Positions 33,151 to 43,574 are shown, counted from the first letter of the stretch. The stretch: 64,000 nt of DNA from Bacillota bacterium (GCA_021845645.1 JAJZVM010000002.1:1-64000), one strand, 5' to 3'. The notes: generated from the letters alone by a model not told the origin. Translations and numbers: made by a program.

Positions 33151-34420
33151 TGCCGTCCCCCTCTGCGTCCAGGAAGTAGACCGTGTCGAGTGTCAATCCC
33201 CTTGCGGCCTGCGCGATCTCCTCCGGATCGACGGCGGCGAGCGCGGCGATGCGGCGTTCAGGGTCGGTCGGGCGGCCGGACGCGCGAAGTTCGAAGTCGG
33301 TCATGATCGCCTCGCTCGGCGCGTCCTCCGACTGCTCGATCTGCGTGGCGATGCCTTTGAGCGTGTCCTGGACCTCCTGGGGCCGGAACGCGCCGCGGCG
33401 CACCACGTCGAGCTGCTGCAGGACGAGCTCCTGGGCAGCCTCCCGCGCCGAGGAGGCGATGCCGAGATGGACGAACAGCAGGCCCTTGACGCCGTCGATC
33501 TGGGACTGTGCGTAATAGGCCAGAGAGTGACGCTCGCGCACCTCCTGAAAGAGGCGCGAGTGGCTGAAGCCGCCGTAGATGCCGTTCATCATGGCGAGCG
33601 CCGGGTAGCCGGGGTCCGCCGCCCGCAGGTTCGTCGTGAACGCCATCGCGAGCTTGCCCTGGGCGATCGCCTGACGCTCGTGCACCTGGCGTGGTACCGC
33701 AGGTGCGACATGCGGCGCGACGCCCGCGGGCAGCCGCACCTGGCGGCGGCCGACACGGGCCAGGAGCCGCCGCGCTTGCTCCTCCGCCGCCGCGGGCTCG
33801 ATCGAGCCCACGATGTAGATCGCCATCGGCGCCCGCAGCAGGATCTCCTGCCAGCGGCGCCACAGGCTCTCCCCAGTGTGCCGCTCGAGGTCCTCCAGGC
33901 GGCCGAGTCTGGGAATGGCATAGGCCTCGCCTTGGCACATTTCCTCGACAAGACGCAGCTGGGCGTAGTGGGCCTTGTCGCTGTAGATGCCCTGGATGCG
34001 GCGGCGAAGGTTCTCGCGTTCCTGGGAGACCCAGTCCTCGCGCAGCCCGCCGCCCTCCAGCGGCGGCTCCGTGAGCACGTCGCCGAGCAGTGCAAGGGCC
34101 TTTGGCAGCGGGTCTTCGCCGGGCAGGTAGACGGCGTTCGCCACCTCGAGATGAAAGACCGAGACCTGCTCCTCGCCAAACTTGAGCACGTCGGCGCGCA
34201 GCTCCGCGCCATAGAGCATGTCCAGGTGGCGTGCGAGTTCGATCGTCTGCGGCAGAGTCTTCGTACCACGCTGCAGGATCATCGGCAACAGGGCACCCGC
34301 GCTTGCGTCGTCGCCCAGGGGCGTGCGCACGAGGACGCGCACCGTCGTCGTCTTGAACTTGGGCGTGGACCACAGGAAGAGCGACGCGCCGCTCCCGAGC
34401 GGCGTCTCGATGAACGCCAA
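33134..34420 (-). CDS. Inactive M16-family partner (YmfF-like)
   Basis: A 428-residue M16B-fold protein lacking HxxEH: the site reads PMILQRGTKTLPQ. It contains SKGTKT-like features of YmfF, DKAHYAQLRLVEEMCQG, YGGFSHSRLFQEVRE and LFVHLGIASSA. It likely supports the active subunit encoded next. The TTG start at 34420 is the only reasonable one: a stable hairpin lies between it and GGGAGG, see 34427-34453. ATG-like starts are absent nearby. It overlaps the active subunit gene by 17 nt. Confidence 0.92.
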   Translation of the reverse strand: MAFIETPLGSGASLFLWSTPKFKTTTVRVLVRTPLGDDASAGALLPMILQRGTKTLPQTIELARHLDMLYGAELRADVLKFGEEQVSVFHLEVANAVYLPGEDPLPKALALLGDVLTEPPLEGGGLREDWVSQERENLRRRIQGIYSDKAHYAQLRLVEEMCQGEAYAIPRLGRLEDLERHTGESLWRRWQEILLRAPMAIYIVGSIEPAAAEEQARRLLARVGRRQVRLPAGVAPHVAPAVPRQVHERQAIAQGKLAMAFTTNLRAADPGYPALAMMNGIYGGFSHSRLFQEVRERHSLAYYAQSQIDGVKGLLFVHLGIASSAREAAQELVLQQLDVVRRGAFRPQEVQDTLKGIATQIEQSEDAPSEAIMTDFELRASGRPTDPERRIAALAAVDPEEIAQAARGLTLDTVYFLDAEGDGNGDAD

Positions 34421-34426
34421 CAGTTC

Positions 34427-34453
34427 GGCCGGGCAGAGCCCGGCCTCCCTCCC
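34427..34453 (-). promoter_or_regulatory. Hairpin between Shine-Dalgarno and start codon
   Basis: On the minus strand GGGAGGGA (34453-34446) is followed by GGCCGGGC-TCT-GCCCGGCC (34445-34427), a perfect 8-bp stem with a 3-nt loop, then GAACTG and the TTG start (34420). Unfolded, the spacing is 25 nt; folded, the hairpin brings the site to about 6 nt. Confidence 0.6.
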
Positions 34454-34507
34454 TTCGCCTTCCGATGCGATGACGCCCCTATTCTTACCGGCCCGCTTGT
34501 TCTCCTG

Positions 34508-35503
34508 TCAACGCCCGTGCTGCAGGACCCGCACCGCGCCGTTGGTCGTGCCGAGGTCCGCCACCAGGTCGCCTTCGCTGCCGGTCGTGCGACCATGGAG
34601 CCGGCGGCGGCTGAAGTCCCGCACATCTTCCTCGATCGACAGGCCTGGCATGTCGACCGAGATCGGGCCGTGCACCGTCTCCGCTCGCAGGTCGCAGGCA
34701 ATGCCGTTGGCCAACTCGAGCTCGACGGCGCCGTTGAGCGTCTCGAGCCTGCAGCGCCCGTTCTGCACGGGCCTGAGATCGGCCTCGATGCGCCCGTTGC
34801 GCGTCATCGCCTCGACGTCCTGCAGGGCGCCGCGCAGCGCGACGCGCCCGTTGTAGGCGTCCACGCGCACCTTGCCGCCCTCTTTCGCCGCCACCTCGAT
34901 CGAGCCGTTGCGCGAGGTCACCTGCAAGTCCTTGAGCCGAGGCACCTCAACCTGCACGCGCCCGTTCTGGGTGTCGAGGTGCATGTCCTCGAGCGGCAGG
35001 TCGTCGATGCGCACGCGGCCGAGCCGCTGGGCGATGCTACCCGCAAGACGCGTGCCGGGCGGCAGATAGATGTCGAGCGCATAGCCGCCGAACGGCAACC
35101 CCAAGCCGAAGCCGTAGCGCGCGCGCCCCTCGACGCGCAAGGTCCTGCCGTCGAGCCGTACCTCAGGAGGCAGCGGCACCTCACCGAAGAACGGCTTGCC
35201 GACGCTCCAGACGGCCCTGCAAGCGCCATCGTCGCCAGGCAGCAGTGCGAGGCCGAAATCGCCCGCGATGCGCAGTTCGAGCGGCTCGTCGGACGCGGGC
35301 AGCTCCGCCCGCAACAGCTCCTGCACGTCCGGCTCGGTGTGCTCGCGCACCACGCGCCCGACGCCGGACAGGCTCTCCTCCACCACCGAACGCAGGTCGC
35401 GCAAGCTGCCCCGCTCATGCGAGCGCAGGAGTTCCTCGCCCTCCTCGGCCGTCAGCTTGCCCTCGGACACCAGCCGCAGAACGCGGCGTTCGAAGTCTCC
35501 CAT
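34508..35503 (-). CDS. DUF4097-type beta-repeat protein
   Basis: A 331-residue protein. Residues 1-30 (MGDFERRVLRLVSEGKLTAE) are a SHOCT-like helix pair often found before envelope-linked domains. From about residue 110 the sequence is a right-handed beta repeat of the DUF4097 kind, with regular DTQNGRV, TSRNGSI, DAYNGRV, TRNGRI and TLNGAV rungs about 20 residues apart. No signal peptide. ATG 35503 has AAGGAGG 8 nt upstream. It lies after the DUF2089 gene; the pair is a common module with envelope-stress genes in Bacillota. Confidence 0.85.
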   Translation of the reverse strand: MGDFERRVLRLVSEGKLTAEEGEELLRSHERGSLRDLRSVVEESLSGVGRVVREHTEPDVQELLRAELPASDEPLELRIAGDFGLALLPGDDGACRAVWSVGKPFFGEVPLPPEVRLDGRTLRVEGRARYGFGLGLPFGGYALDIYLPPGTRLAGSIAQRLGRVRIDDLPLEDMHLDTQNGRVQVEVPRLKDLQVTSRNGSIEVAAKEGGKVRVDAYNGRVALRGALQDVEAMTRNGRIEADLRPVQNGRCRLETLNGAVELELANGIACDLRAETVHGPISVDMPGLSIEEDVRDFSRRRLHGRTTGSEGDLVADLGTTNGAVRVLQHGR

Positions 35504-35517
35504 CGACGAAGCCTCCT

Positions 35518-35895
35518 TCAGCGATCCTTCGCATCCTCTCCCGGCGCCTGTCGCTCGAGCAGGCGCAGAGCCTCGTCCGCGCGCAGCTCGCCGCGCCGCA
35601 GCCGCTGAAGCACCGCCTCGCGCCCGCCGCGCGGCGTCGGGGCCAGAGCGCCCACGATCTCGTCCAGCTGTCCGCGCAAGGCCTGGTAGGAGATCGAAAA
35701 CTCCCGCTCCAGCTCCTTCAGGTTGCCGCGCGCGGCGAGGAACCGCTCGGCGAACAGCTGCTGGGCCGGCGTCAAGCCAGCGAGCCCCGGCCGGAACTCC
35801 CCTTGCACGCGGGTCGCGCAGCGCGGACAGCGGAGCTCGATCACCTGCATGGCAGCCCCGCAACCGGGACAAAGCGGCAGGCCTTGGATCTCCAC
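35518..35895 (-). CDS. DUF2089 zinc-ribbon protein
   Basis: A 125-residue protein: N-terminal zinc ribbon (CPGC at about 9-12 and CPRC at about 23-26), then helices including GNLKELEREFSISYQALRGQ that resemble a helix-turn-helix. DUF2089 proteins are probable DNA-binding regulators. GTG 35895 has GGGGAG 6 nt upstream. The stop lies 14 nt before the DUF4097 gene, so it may control that gene. No strong promoter was found between it and ftsH. Confidence 0.85.
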   Translation of the reverse strand: MEIQGLPLCPGCGAAMQVIELRCPRCATRVQGEFRPGLAGLTPAQQLFAERFLAARGNLKELEREFSISYQALRGQLDEIVGALAPTPRGGREAVLQRLRRGELRADEALRLLERQAPGEDAKDR

Positions 35896-35986
35896 GTTTT
35901 GCTCCCCTTTCGGCACAATCTTGCCACCCATAGCGTCACTTTTCAAGACGTCGCCATGGTACCCAGGTACAATCCGCTAGCAAGCA

Positions 35987-36022
35987 GGGAGCGCACCGGG
36001 CGTGACGACCCGATGCGCTCCC
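35987..36022 (-). terminator. Terminator hairpin after ftsH
   Basis: A 14-bp stem (GGGAGCGCAUCGGG with CCCGGUGCGCUCCC in the minus-strand RNA, one U-G pair) and an 8-nt loop, 15 nt after the ftsH stop. It has no clear T-run. Confidence 0.65.
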
Positions 36023-36037
36023 GACGGTACTGCTGCC

Positions 36038-37849
<1,812 letters not shown>

Positions 37850-37901
37850 CGACGCCCGGCCTCCTTTCGCGGGCTCTTGCAGGCGGGCCACGCGAATCGG
37901 T

Positions 37902-39179
37902 TCATTCTAGCACACTCCAAAGTTGTGCAACAACTTCCGCCGACCCGACCCAGACCGTCCTGCCGGCCCCTGCGTCCGCCGCCCGTACATGGCCCGGAAG
38001 CCACACGGGCCGCCCTTCCAGGCAGACGACCGGCAGCGCGTCGCGCAAGGATCGCGGGACCTTGGCGTCCACCAAGATGTCCTGCAGCTTGCGCGTGCCG
38101 CCGGGAAGGCGCATGCGGTCGCCAGGTCGCCGCGCGCGCACCACGAGCCGGCCTTGGCCCACGTCCGCGCTCAAGCTGCCCCCAGGTGGCGGGCCTGCGC
38201 CGAAGCGCAGCCCGCCCCAGAGCAGCTGCCCGCCCGGCGGAAGGCTGCTCCATGGCGGTGGCGGCGACGGACGGTAGAGCATGCCATGCTCAAGGCGCAG
38301 ATCCGCAGCGGTCGCTGACCTGGCCCCCGCCTGCAGCGCCTGTTGCAGGGCCATCAGGCCGTCCGCATCGAGGGCCGCGCCCAGTTCCGCCAGCGCCTGG
38401 CGAAGGACCCTGCGCTGCAGCGGCACAGGTTGCGTCCGCAAAGGGCGCAGGTCAAGGCCGTGGGGAAGGCGGGGCATGGCATGGAGCAGGGCGGACGCCT
38501 GTGCCTCGAGCCAGTCGTCCTCCTCGCGCCGCAACGCCGCGAACCGGCCGATCGCCTCCGCGGCGCGCGGGTTCTCGCGGCGCAGCAGCGGCAGAACCTC
38601 GAGCCGTACGCGGTTGCGCGCGAAGGCGGGCGAAAGGTTGCTCGGGTCGCTGGCGAACGCGATGCCGCGCTCCTCGCAGTAGCGGGCGAGCTCGCGGCGC
38701 GGTACCGAGAGCAGCGGACGCCAGAGGGGCGGCCGCCAGCCGGCCATGCCGCCCGCGTGCGCCGTGCCCCGGACCAGCTGCATCAACACCGTCTCCGCCT
38801 GGTCGTCCGCCTGGTGGCCGAGGGCGATGGCTTCGGCACCCACGCTCTCGGCGACGCGCCGCAGAGCGGCGAATCGCGCCGTCCGGGCCTGCGCCTCGCT
38901 GAGCGTCTTGGGTGCGGGCAGGTGGATGACGCTCCAGCCGACGCCGGCCCCACGCGCGAGGTTCGTGCAGATCGCAGTCTCGTCCTCCCCAGCCTCTGGC
39001 CGCCAGCCATGATCGACATGGCAGAGATGGAGGCCCAGCCTCTCCTCGCCGGCCAGGCTTGCGAGGATGTGAAACAGGGCCACCGAGTCTGGGCCGCCGG
39101 ACACGGCCACCAGGACGCGGCGGCCGATGAGGCCCGCCGCCTCGGTCTCGGCGCGGACATGCGCCTGCAAATCCAGCAT
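37902..39179 (-). CDS. tilS: tRNA(Ile)-lysidine synthetase
   Basis: Modifies C34 of the CAU-anticodon tRNA-Ile to lysidine, changing codon and amino acid identity. 425 residues. PP-loop SGGPDS near residue 30 in VLVAVSGGPDSVALFH, then HVDHGWRPEAGEDE, ALGHQADDQAETVL, and the linker with PLLSVPRRELARYC. The C-terminal domain (RMRLPGGTRKLQDILVDAKVP) is also present. ATG 39179 gives the usual start; an upstream frame is shadow. In Bacillus it also lies between spoIIE-yabT and ftsH. Confidence 0.95.
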   Translation of the reverse strand: MLDLQAHVRAETEAAGLIGRRVLVAVSGGPDSVALFHILASLAGEERLGLHLCHVDHGWRPEAGEDETAICTNLARGAGVGWSVIHLPAPKTLSEAQARTARFAALRRVAESVGAEAIALGHQADDQAETVLMQLVRGTAHAGGMAGWRPPLWRPLLSVPRRELARYCEERGIAFASDPSNLSPAFARNRVRLEVLPLLRRENPRAAEAIGRFAALRREEDDWLEAQASALLHAMPRLPHGLDLRPLRTQPVPLQRRVLRQALAELGAALDADGLMALQQALQAGARSATAADLRLEHGMLYRPSPPPPWSSLPPGGQLLWGGLRFGAGPPPGGSLSADVGQGRLVVRARRPGDRMRLPGGTRKLQDILVDAKVPRSLRDALPVVCLEGRPVWLPGHVRAADAGAGRTVWVGSAEVVAQLWSVLE

Positions 39180-39217
39180 GGCGCCCCGCTTCGACGTCAG
39201 GAAGCGCGGTCCTGCCG

Positions 39218-39898
39218 CTAGTGCTGCGACAACGCTCCGATGGCGCGCACCACGTCGCGCAGCCGGCGTACTCTGCGTGTCCACGCGCGTGGCGTGAAGC
39301 GTGCGGCCAGCGTCTCCTGCAGCAGTCGCCAGAGCCGGCGATCCTCCCTTGCCCACGGGGGCTCCTCTCCCGGCACGCTGCCGCCTGCCGCGAGCATGGC
39401 CACCGCCAGCCAGCCGAGGTCGAGCGCACCGTCGCCGCAATTCTGCCACCGGCCGGGCGCCGTCAGACGCCAGCGCCTCTCGTGGACGCTGTAGATGAGC
39501 TCGTCCGAGGAGACGGCCGTCAGCTCCACCGAGTGCCGCGCCAGCACCTCGAGCGCAAGGCCGATGTCAAAGCCCAGAGCGCGCAACTCGCTGGAAGAGA
39601 GGCGACGCCCCTCTTCCAGGAACGTGGTCAGCGTATAGCCGGCGAGCCACTCGGTGACGAGGAAGGACAGACGCCCGCCAGGCATGTCGCCGCATTCGCG
39701 CACCTGCGGCAGGACGCCTTGCGGCAGCCGCTCGGCCAGAGCGGCGCGCGCGTGCAGGACCTCGCTCCGGCCGATCTCCACCGTCCAGGCGCGCCCTGAC
39801 TCGTCCAGCGCCCAGAAGGTGCGCTCACCGAGCGCTGCCCCGATCTGGTAGCGATGCGCCTCACCCCAGATCACCGGCCGGTCGACCGCCTCGCCCAT
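39218..39898 (-). CDS. Kinase-fold protein in the yabT position, catalytic motifs missing
   Basis: A 226-residue protein from ATG 39898 (GAAGGAGG 8 nt upstream). The order RYQIGAALGERTFWALDE, then FLVTEWLAGYTLTTFLEEGR and LGFDIGLALEVLARHSVEL, is the layout of a Hanks-type kinase (nucleotide loop, hinge, helix E). HRD would be near HSVELT, DFG reads APG (WRLTAPGRW), and no clear VAIK lysine is seen. It is thus probably a pseudokinase. It overlaps spoIIE by 28 nt, and precedes tilS; in Bacillus that place is held by the active Ser/Thr kinase YabT. A role in sporulation is inferred from position. Confidence 0.8.
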   Translation of the reverse strand: MGEAVDRPVIWGEAHRYQIGAALGERTFWALDESGRAWTVEIGRSEVLHARAALAERLPQGVLPQVRECGDMPGGRLSFLVTEWLAGYTLTTFLEEGRRLSSSELRALGFDIGLALEVLARHSVELTAVSSDELIYSVHERRWRLTAPGRWQNCGDGALDLGWLAVAMLAAGGSVPGEEPPWAREDRRLWRLLQETLAARFTPRAWTRRVRRLRDVVRAIGALSQH

Positions 39899-41988
39899 GG
39901 CACACGCCTCCTTCCGCCAGCATTCTTTCCCTGGCCGGCCAAGGCTATCCCGGCCGGCGACGTGCGGCGCCGCCAGGGCAGGACCTCTTGTTCGCCCTGC
40001 TGCGGGTAAAACGCCGCCACGAGAACCGTGGCGTCGTCCCGCGGCGACGAGCGCCTGCCGATGGCGGCATCCAGGATTGCCTCCGCAAGGAACTGCGGAT
40101 CGCGCCCGCCCAGTGCCGTCAACACCGCTTCCAGCCACGCGCCGCGCTGCCCCGGCATCGTCTCGATCACCCCGTCCGACACCAGCACCAGGCGGTCGCC
40201 CGGACGCAACGACAGGTGCTGGACCGTCGCCTCGGCCTCGGGCAGTACGCCAAGCGGCAGGGACTCGCCACGCAGCACCTGCACTCCGCCCCCGCGCCAG
40301 AGGTAGGTCTCGGGAGCGCCGATCTTGAGCGACGCAACCTCTCCCGCCACCAGGTCCACGAGAGCGACGTCGAGGGTTGCGTAGCTGTCGCCTCCGAGAG
40401 CCCGCCGCACGGCGTTTGTGCTGCGCACAGCCAGCACGGGATCCATGCCCGTCGAGATCAGTCCCTCCAGCGACTCGAGCGCGCCGGCGCTCTGCTCCGC
40501 CGCCGCGTAGCCGGTGCCCATGCCATCGGAGATGGCAATGAGCAGCCGGCCTTCGTCCAGCTCGCGGACGAGGTAGCTGTCACCGCTCAAGGTGCCCTGC
40601 CCTTTGGCCAACTGGGCGATGCCGCAGCCGAAGCAGAGCCTCGGCGGCGCGGGCATTGCGGTTGACGTGAAGGCCCAGCCGAGCATCTGACGGACCCCGA
40701 GCAGCACGTCGTGCGCGAGGGCGCGTTCCGCCTGGAGCAGCCGCCGCACGTTCGCCTCGGCGCGCAGGCGGTCGCCCGCAACCGATACCGCCGTCGCCAC
40801 CTGATCCGGTTTGGGACAGCGCTGGCGCAGTTCTGCCGGCAGGTCGCCACCGCTGGCCGGCCCTCCGTCCTGGCGCAGCATGAGTTCGCGCACTCCGGTG
40901 TAGGTACGGTAGAATCCCTGATCCCAGCAGGTGCGTTCAAATGGGCAGCCGCTGCAGACGTGTTCGCGCACGCTGCCGAGATAGCGCGCCACGTCGGCCT
41001 CCGCCGCCGACGACGCGGCGACCTCCGGCGCCAGGGCGCGGATCAGCGTGTCGAGCTGGCCCAGGGCACTCTGCAAGCGTTCCTCGGGTCCGCTTGGCGC
41101 CGGCGGCGGCGCAGGCTCGAACATCAGGCGCAGCGCCGCGAACGCCTTCTCCGGCACCGCCTGCCCGATCACCAGGAGGCCGAGCAGGCACCCCACGACG
41201 GCCTCCCCGGCCGATAGCGGCAGCAACGGCAGCGCAAGACCCATGGCAACCGCAAGGCCGAGCCAGCCCCAGAACGGACCGTAGCGGCGCAGCGCGGCGC
41301 CCAGGGCTCCGCCTGCCGCCAGCCAGAGGCCCGCCTCGTGCGGAGCGAATCCCCCCAGTGCGAGCACGGCACCCAGGGAAACCGCCAGCGGTGCCACCGG
41401 CAGGCGGCAGCGCAGGGCGCCGAACACGATGACGAGCGCAAGCAGCAGGCCTGGGTCGAGGAAGAGGAACTGCGATGACTGCAGCGACCAGACGGACGCT
41501 ACGGCTAGGAGTCCTGCGGCCAGGCGGCGCTGCTCAGGGCTGTCGCCCTGTAGCGCGCGCCACGCGAACGAAACGGTCCAACCGCCGAACATCGAGACCG
41601 GCACGAGCAGGAAGCGTGCGAAGCCTCCCGGCAGCGCAAGGGCCAGCGGCAATGCGAGCCCGCCAGCCATGAGCGGACCGCCGATGCCGCGGCGCAACCG
41701 CGGCCACAGGCCCTCCGAGACCGCAAGAGGCAGCAGCGCGAGGCTCAGCAGCGCGGCGAGCGCCGCACCATCCACCCCGCGAAGCACGATGCCGATTCCT
41801 GCGGCGAGCACGCCCACCGCGCCGAACGGCAGCTCCGCGAGCCCGCCTGCCGCAGCCAGACCCAGCGGCCAGGCAGGGTGCCCGACCGACGCTTGTCCCA
41901 GCACGAGTCCCAGAAGTGCGATAAGAGCGAAGCGAAGCCAACGTCTTCGGTCCGAAGGCGCATTGCCGCGTCCCGGCCGATCAGTCAA
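39871..41988 (-). CDS. spoIIE: Stage II sporulation protein E
   Basis: PP2C-type phosphatase that dephosphorylates SpoIIAA to free sigma-F in the forespore. 705 residues. The N-terminal half is a membrane region with about ten segments. A middle part holds CSGCPFERTC. The C-terminal PP2C domain (about 460-665) carries SGDSYLVRELDEGRLLIAIS, SDGMGTG, SDGVIE and RDDATVLVAAF with the metal-binding Asp residues. TTG 41988 is predicted. It confirms that the organism forms spores. The final 28 nt overlap the pseudokinase gene. Confidence 0.95.
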   Translation of the reverse strand: MTDRPGRGNAPSDRRRWLRFALIALLGLVLGQASVGHPAWPLGLAAAGGLAELPFGAVGVLAAGIGIVLRGVDGAALAALLSLALLPLAVSEGLWPRLRRGIGGPLMAGGLALPLALALPGGFARFLLVPVSMFGGWTVSFAWRALQGDSPEQRRLAAGLLAVASVWSLQSSQFLFLDPGLLLALVIVFGALRCRLPVAPLAVSLGAVLALGGFAPHEAGLWLAAGGALGAALRRYGPFWGWLGLAVAMGLALPLLPLSAGEAVVGCLLGLLVIGQAVPEKAFAALRLMFEPAPPPAPSGPEERLQSALGQLDTLIRALAPEVAASSAAEADVARYLGSVREHVCSGCPFERTCWDQGFYRTYTGVRELMLRQDGGPASGGDLPAELRQRCPKPDQVATAVSVAGDRLRAEANVRRLLQAERALAHDVLLGVRQMLGWAFTSTAMPAPPRLCFGCGIAQLAKGQGTLSGDSYLVRELDEGRLLIAISDGMGTGYAAAEQSAGALESLEGLISTGMDPVLAVRSTNAVRRALGGDSYATLDVALVDLVAGEVASLKIGAPETYLWRGGGVQVLRGESLPLGVLPEAEATVQHLSLRPGDRLVLVSDGVIETMPGQRGAWLEAVLTALGGRDPQFLAEAILDAAIGRRSSPRDDATVLVAAFYPQQGEQEVLPWRRRTSPAGIALAGQGKNAGGRRRVPWARRSTGR

Positions 41989-42043
41989 TCAACCGCCCCC
42001 AGGCCGCAGGCGCTTGGCGCTGCGCAGGTCGTGCGTCGCGGCC

Positions 42044-42100
42044 AGTATAGGCGCGTCCTGCCGCCTGGCCGTGGCGAACCTGGGCGAGCACCGTGCGACA
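42044..42100 (-). promoter_or_regulatory. Possible Spo0A-dependent promoter of spoIIE
   Basis: TATACT (42049-42044) lies 56 nt upstream of the spoIIE start. No -35 at 17 nt. About 22 nt upstream is TTCGCCA (near 42080-42073), and further up TGTCGCA (42100-42094), each one base off the Spo0A box TGTCGAA or its complement. Bacillus spoIIE/spoIIG promoters share this long-spacer design. This is suggestive only. Confidence 0.3.
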
Positions 42101-42127
42101 CGATCCGAGCGCCGAGCAAGAAGGCAG

Positions 42128-42167
42128 GCGCCGGGCCTTCCCCCTTGATGGGGGCAGGCCGCGGCGC
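42128..42167 (-). terminator. Hairpin after the YbjN gene
   Basis: GCGCCG-GGCCTT-CCCCC (42128-42144) pairs with GGGGG-CAGGCC-GCGGCGC (42150-42167) with small internal mismatches. It lies between the YbjN-type gene and spoIIE and probably ends the former's transcript. Confidence 0.5.
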
Positions 42168-42196
42168 CGTGCATTGCTACCTTATAAGGTCATGCG

Positions 42197-42655
42197 TCAG
42201 CTGTCCTGCGCCTCGCAGAGCGCAATGGCCTCCTGAGGACCCATGCGGCCCTCGGCCACCCCTTCGATGCCTGGCAGATAGCGGTCCAGCGTCGCGACAT
42301 TCACGTGCAGGAGCCTGCGCAGGAGGGTCGTGTTCGCGTCCGTCTGCCCAAGTTCGACGCTCGTCTTGAAGCGCGTCTCGCCATCGCTGAAGTCCATCTC
42401 GAAGTTGCCCAGCACGAGGCCGAAGTTCGCACGCGTGAGGAAGTCCGCCATGAGCTGCCGCCCCTGCTCGGGAACCGCCTTGGCGGTCACGGAGTAGATG
42501 ACCAGTGCCCCTCGCTCGTCGTCAATATGGGCGTAGCACATCCAGCTGCCGTGCTGGCCGCGGAATCCCATCGCCAGGGTGGACTGGCCTTCCACTGGCG
42601 CGAACTGCCAGCCATCCTCCTGCAGCATCGCCTCGACCATCGCCCGAAGACTCAT
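42197..42655 (-). CDS. YbjN-domain protein
   Basis: A 152-residue protein with the T3SS-chaperone-like YbjN fold: FAPVEGQSTLAMGFRGQHG, WMCYAHIDDERGALVIYS, then LTRANFGLVLGNFEMDFSDGE, then ETRFKTSVEL. YbjN proteins are stress-linked with no clear reaction. ATG 42655 has GGAGGTG 5 nt upstream. A 10-residue repeat of the GCTTGGAGGTGC motif lies about 40 nt further upstream. It may be separate from spoIIE because of the hairpin at 42128-42167. Confidence 0.85.
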   Translation of the reverse strand: MSLRAMVEAMLQEDGWQFAPVEGQSTLAMGFRGQHGSWMCYAHIDDERGALVIYSVTAKAVPEQGRQLMADFLTRANFGLVLGNFEMDFSDGETRFKTSVELGQTDANTTLLRRLLHVNVATLDRYLPGIEGVAEGRMGPQEAIALCEAQDS

Positions 42656-42743
42656 GCCTGCACCTCCAAGCCTGCCTGCGCCACGCAGTACAGCACCTCC
42701 AAGCTGATTCCCTGATCGTTCCCTACATCACGGAATGGCTGCT

Positions 42744-43574
42744 TCACTGCGGCCATTGCGTTTCTTTTGGCGTGAGGGCGCGTAACTCCTGGGCCGCTTG
42801 CAGATCCACGACGACCACCAATGCATGATGTGGTGTGTTGTGGTTCTCCACGATCAGTCCGCGAACCGACGCACCCAAGACGATTGCCGCTCCTTTCCAC
42901 GGCAATCCCATATATACCGTTGTCCTGCTCCCCGAGAGATGAAGAGCGAGCTGAGCCCTCTGCCGCGGGTTTCGTCGCATCCCCACTACAACCAGCTTGC
43001 CAAGCACTTCGCCGTTCTGCACTCGGGACGCGTCGATGCCCGCGAGGCGCCCAATGACAGCATTGGAGTAATAACGCCCGTGAAACGCGGTCGTCAACGT
43101 GATTCCTCTTGCGCTGCGCGGCAAGGAACCAATGCCTGGGATCCCGTACGCCAGCGTTGGCCGCACGAACGCGGTCCCGCCTGTCGCAAGGTTGTAGATC
43201 GCAAGTTGGCTGAAATCGGGGGAGCTCAAGACTACGTCCAACCCGTCTCCGCCCAGAACGTACATAGGCCCGCTCATGCTGTTCACGGTCTCACGCAGCA
43301 CAGGGCCGCCAAAGGTCGCGATAAATTGGGACTTGCTAGTCCCATTTAGACCGGCAACGAAACCGTCGCTGGACACCTTCCAACACGACGTCACCGCGTG
43401 CGTGACGAGGTGAGCCACGCGTGAACAATAATCGGACGATATGAAGTGCTGAACCTGCTGAGCCGGGGGGTCTGCTGTTGGCCGAGAAGCCTCCCGAGGA
43501 GAGGGCCCTGCCCCACAGGCGCTGAGGGCAACACCGATGGCGATTACACCGATGAGTCGTGCGACTTGCCTCAA
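42744..43574 (-). CDS. Putative lipoprotein of unknown function
   Basis: A 276-residue exported lipoprotein: TTG 43574 has GGGAGGG 7 nt upstream, then LRQVARLIGVIAIGVALSAC gives lipobox LSAC with Cys20. The mature part contains repeated beta strands: GFVAGLNGTSKSQFIATFGG, PMYVLGGDGLDVVLSSPD, TAFHGRYYSNAVIGRLAG. No family recognised. Base composition is a little less GC-rich than neighbours and a transposase fragment follows upstream (43615-43746), consistent with acquisition, but this is not proved. Confidence 0.75.
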   Translation of the reverse strand: MRQVARLIGVIAIGVALSACGAGPSPREASRPTADPPAQQVQHFISSDYCSRVAHLVTHAVTSCWKVSSDGFVAGLNGTSKSQFIATFGGPVLRETVNSMSGPMYVLGGDGLDVVLSSPDFSQLAIYNLATGGTAFVRPTLAYGIPGIGSLPRSARGITLTTAFHGRYYSNAVIGRLAGIDASRVQNGEVLGKLVVVGMRRNPRQRAQLALHLSGSRTTVYMGLPWKGAAIVLGASVRGLIVENHNTPHHALVVVVDLQAAQELRALTPKETQWPQ

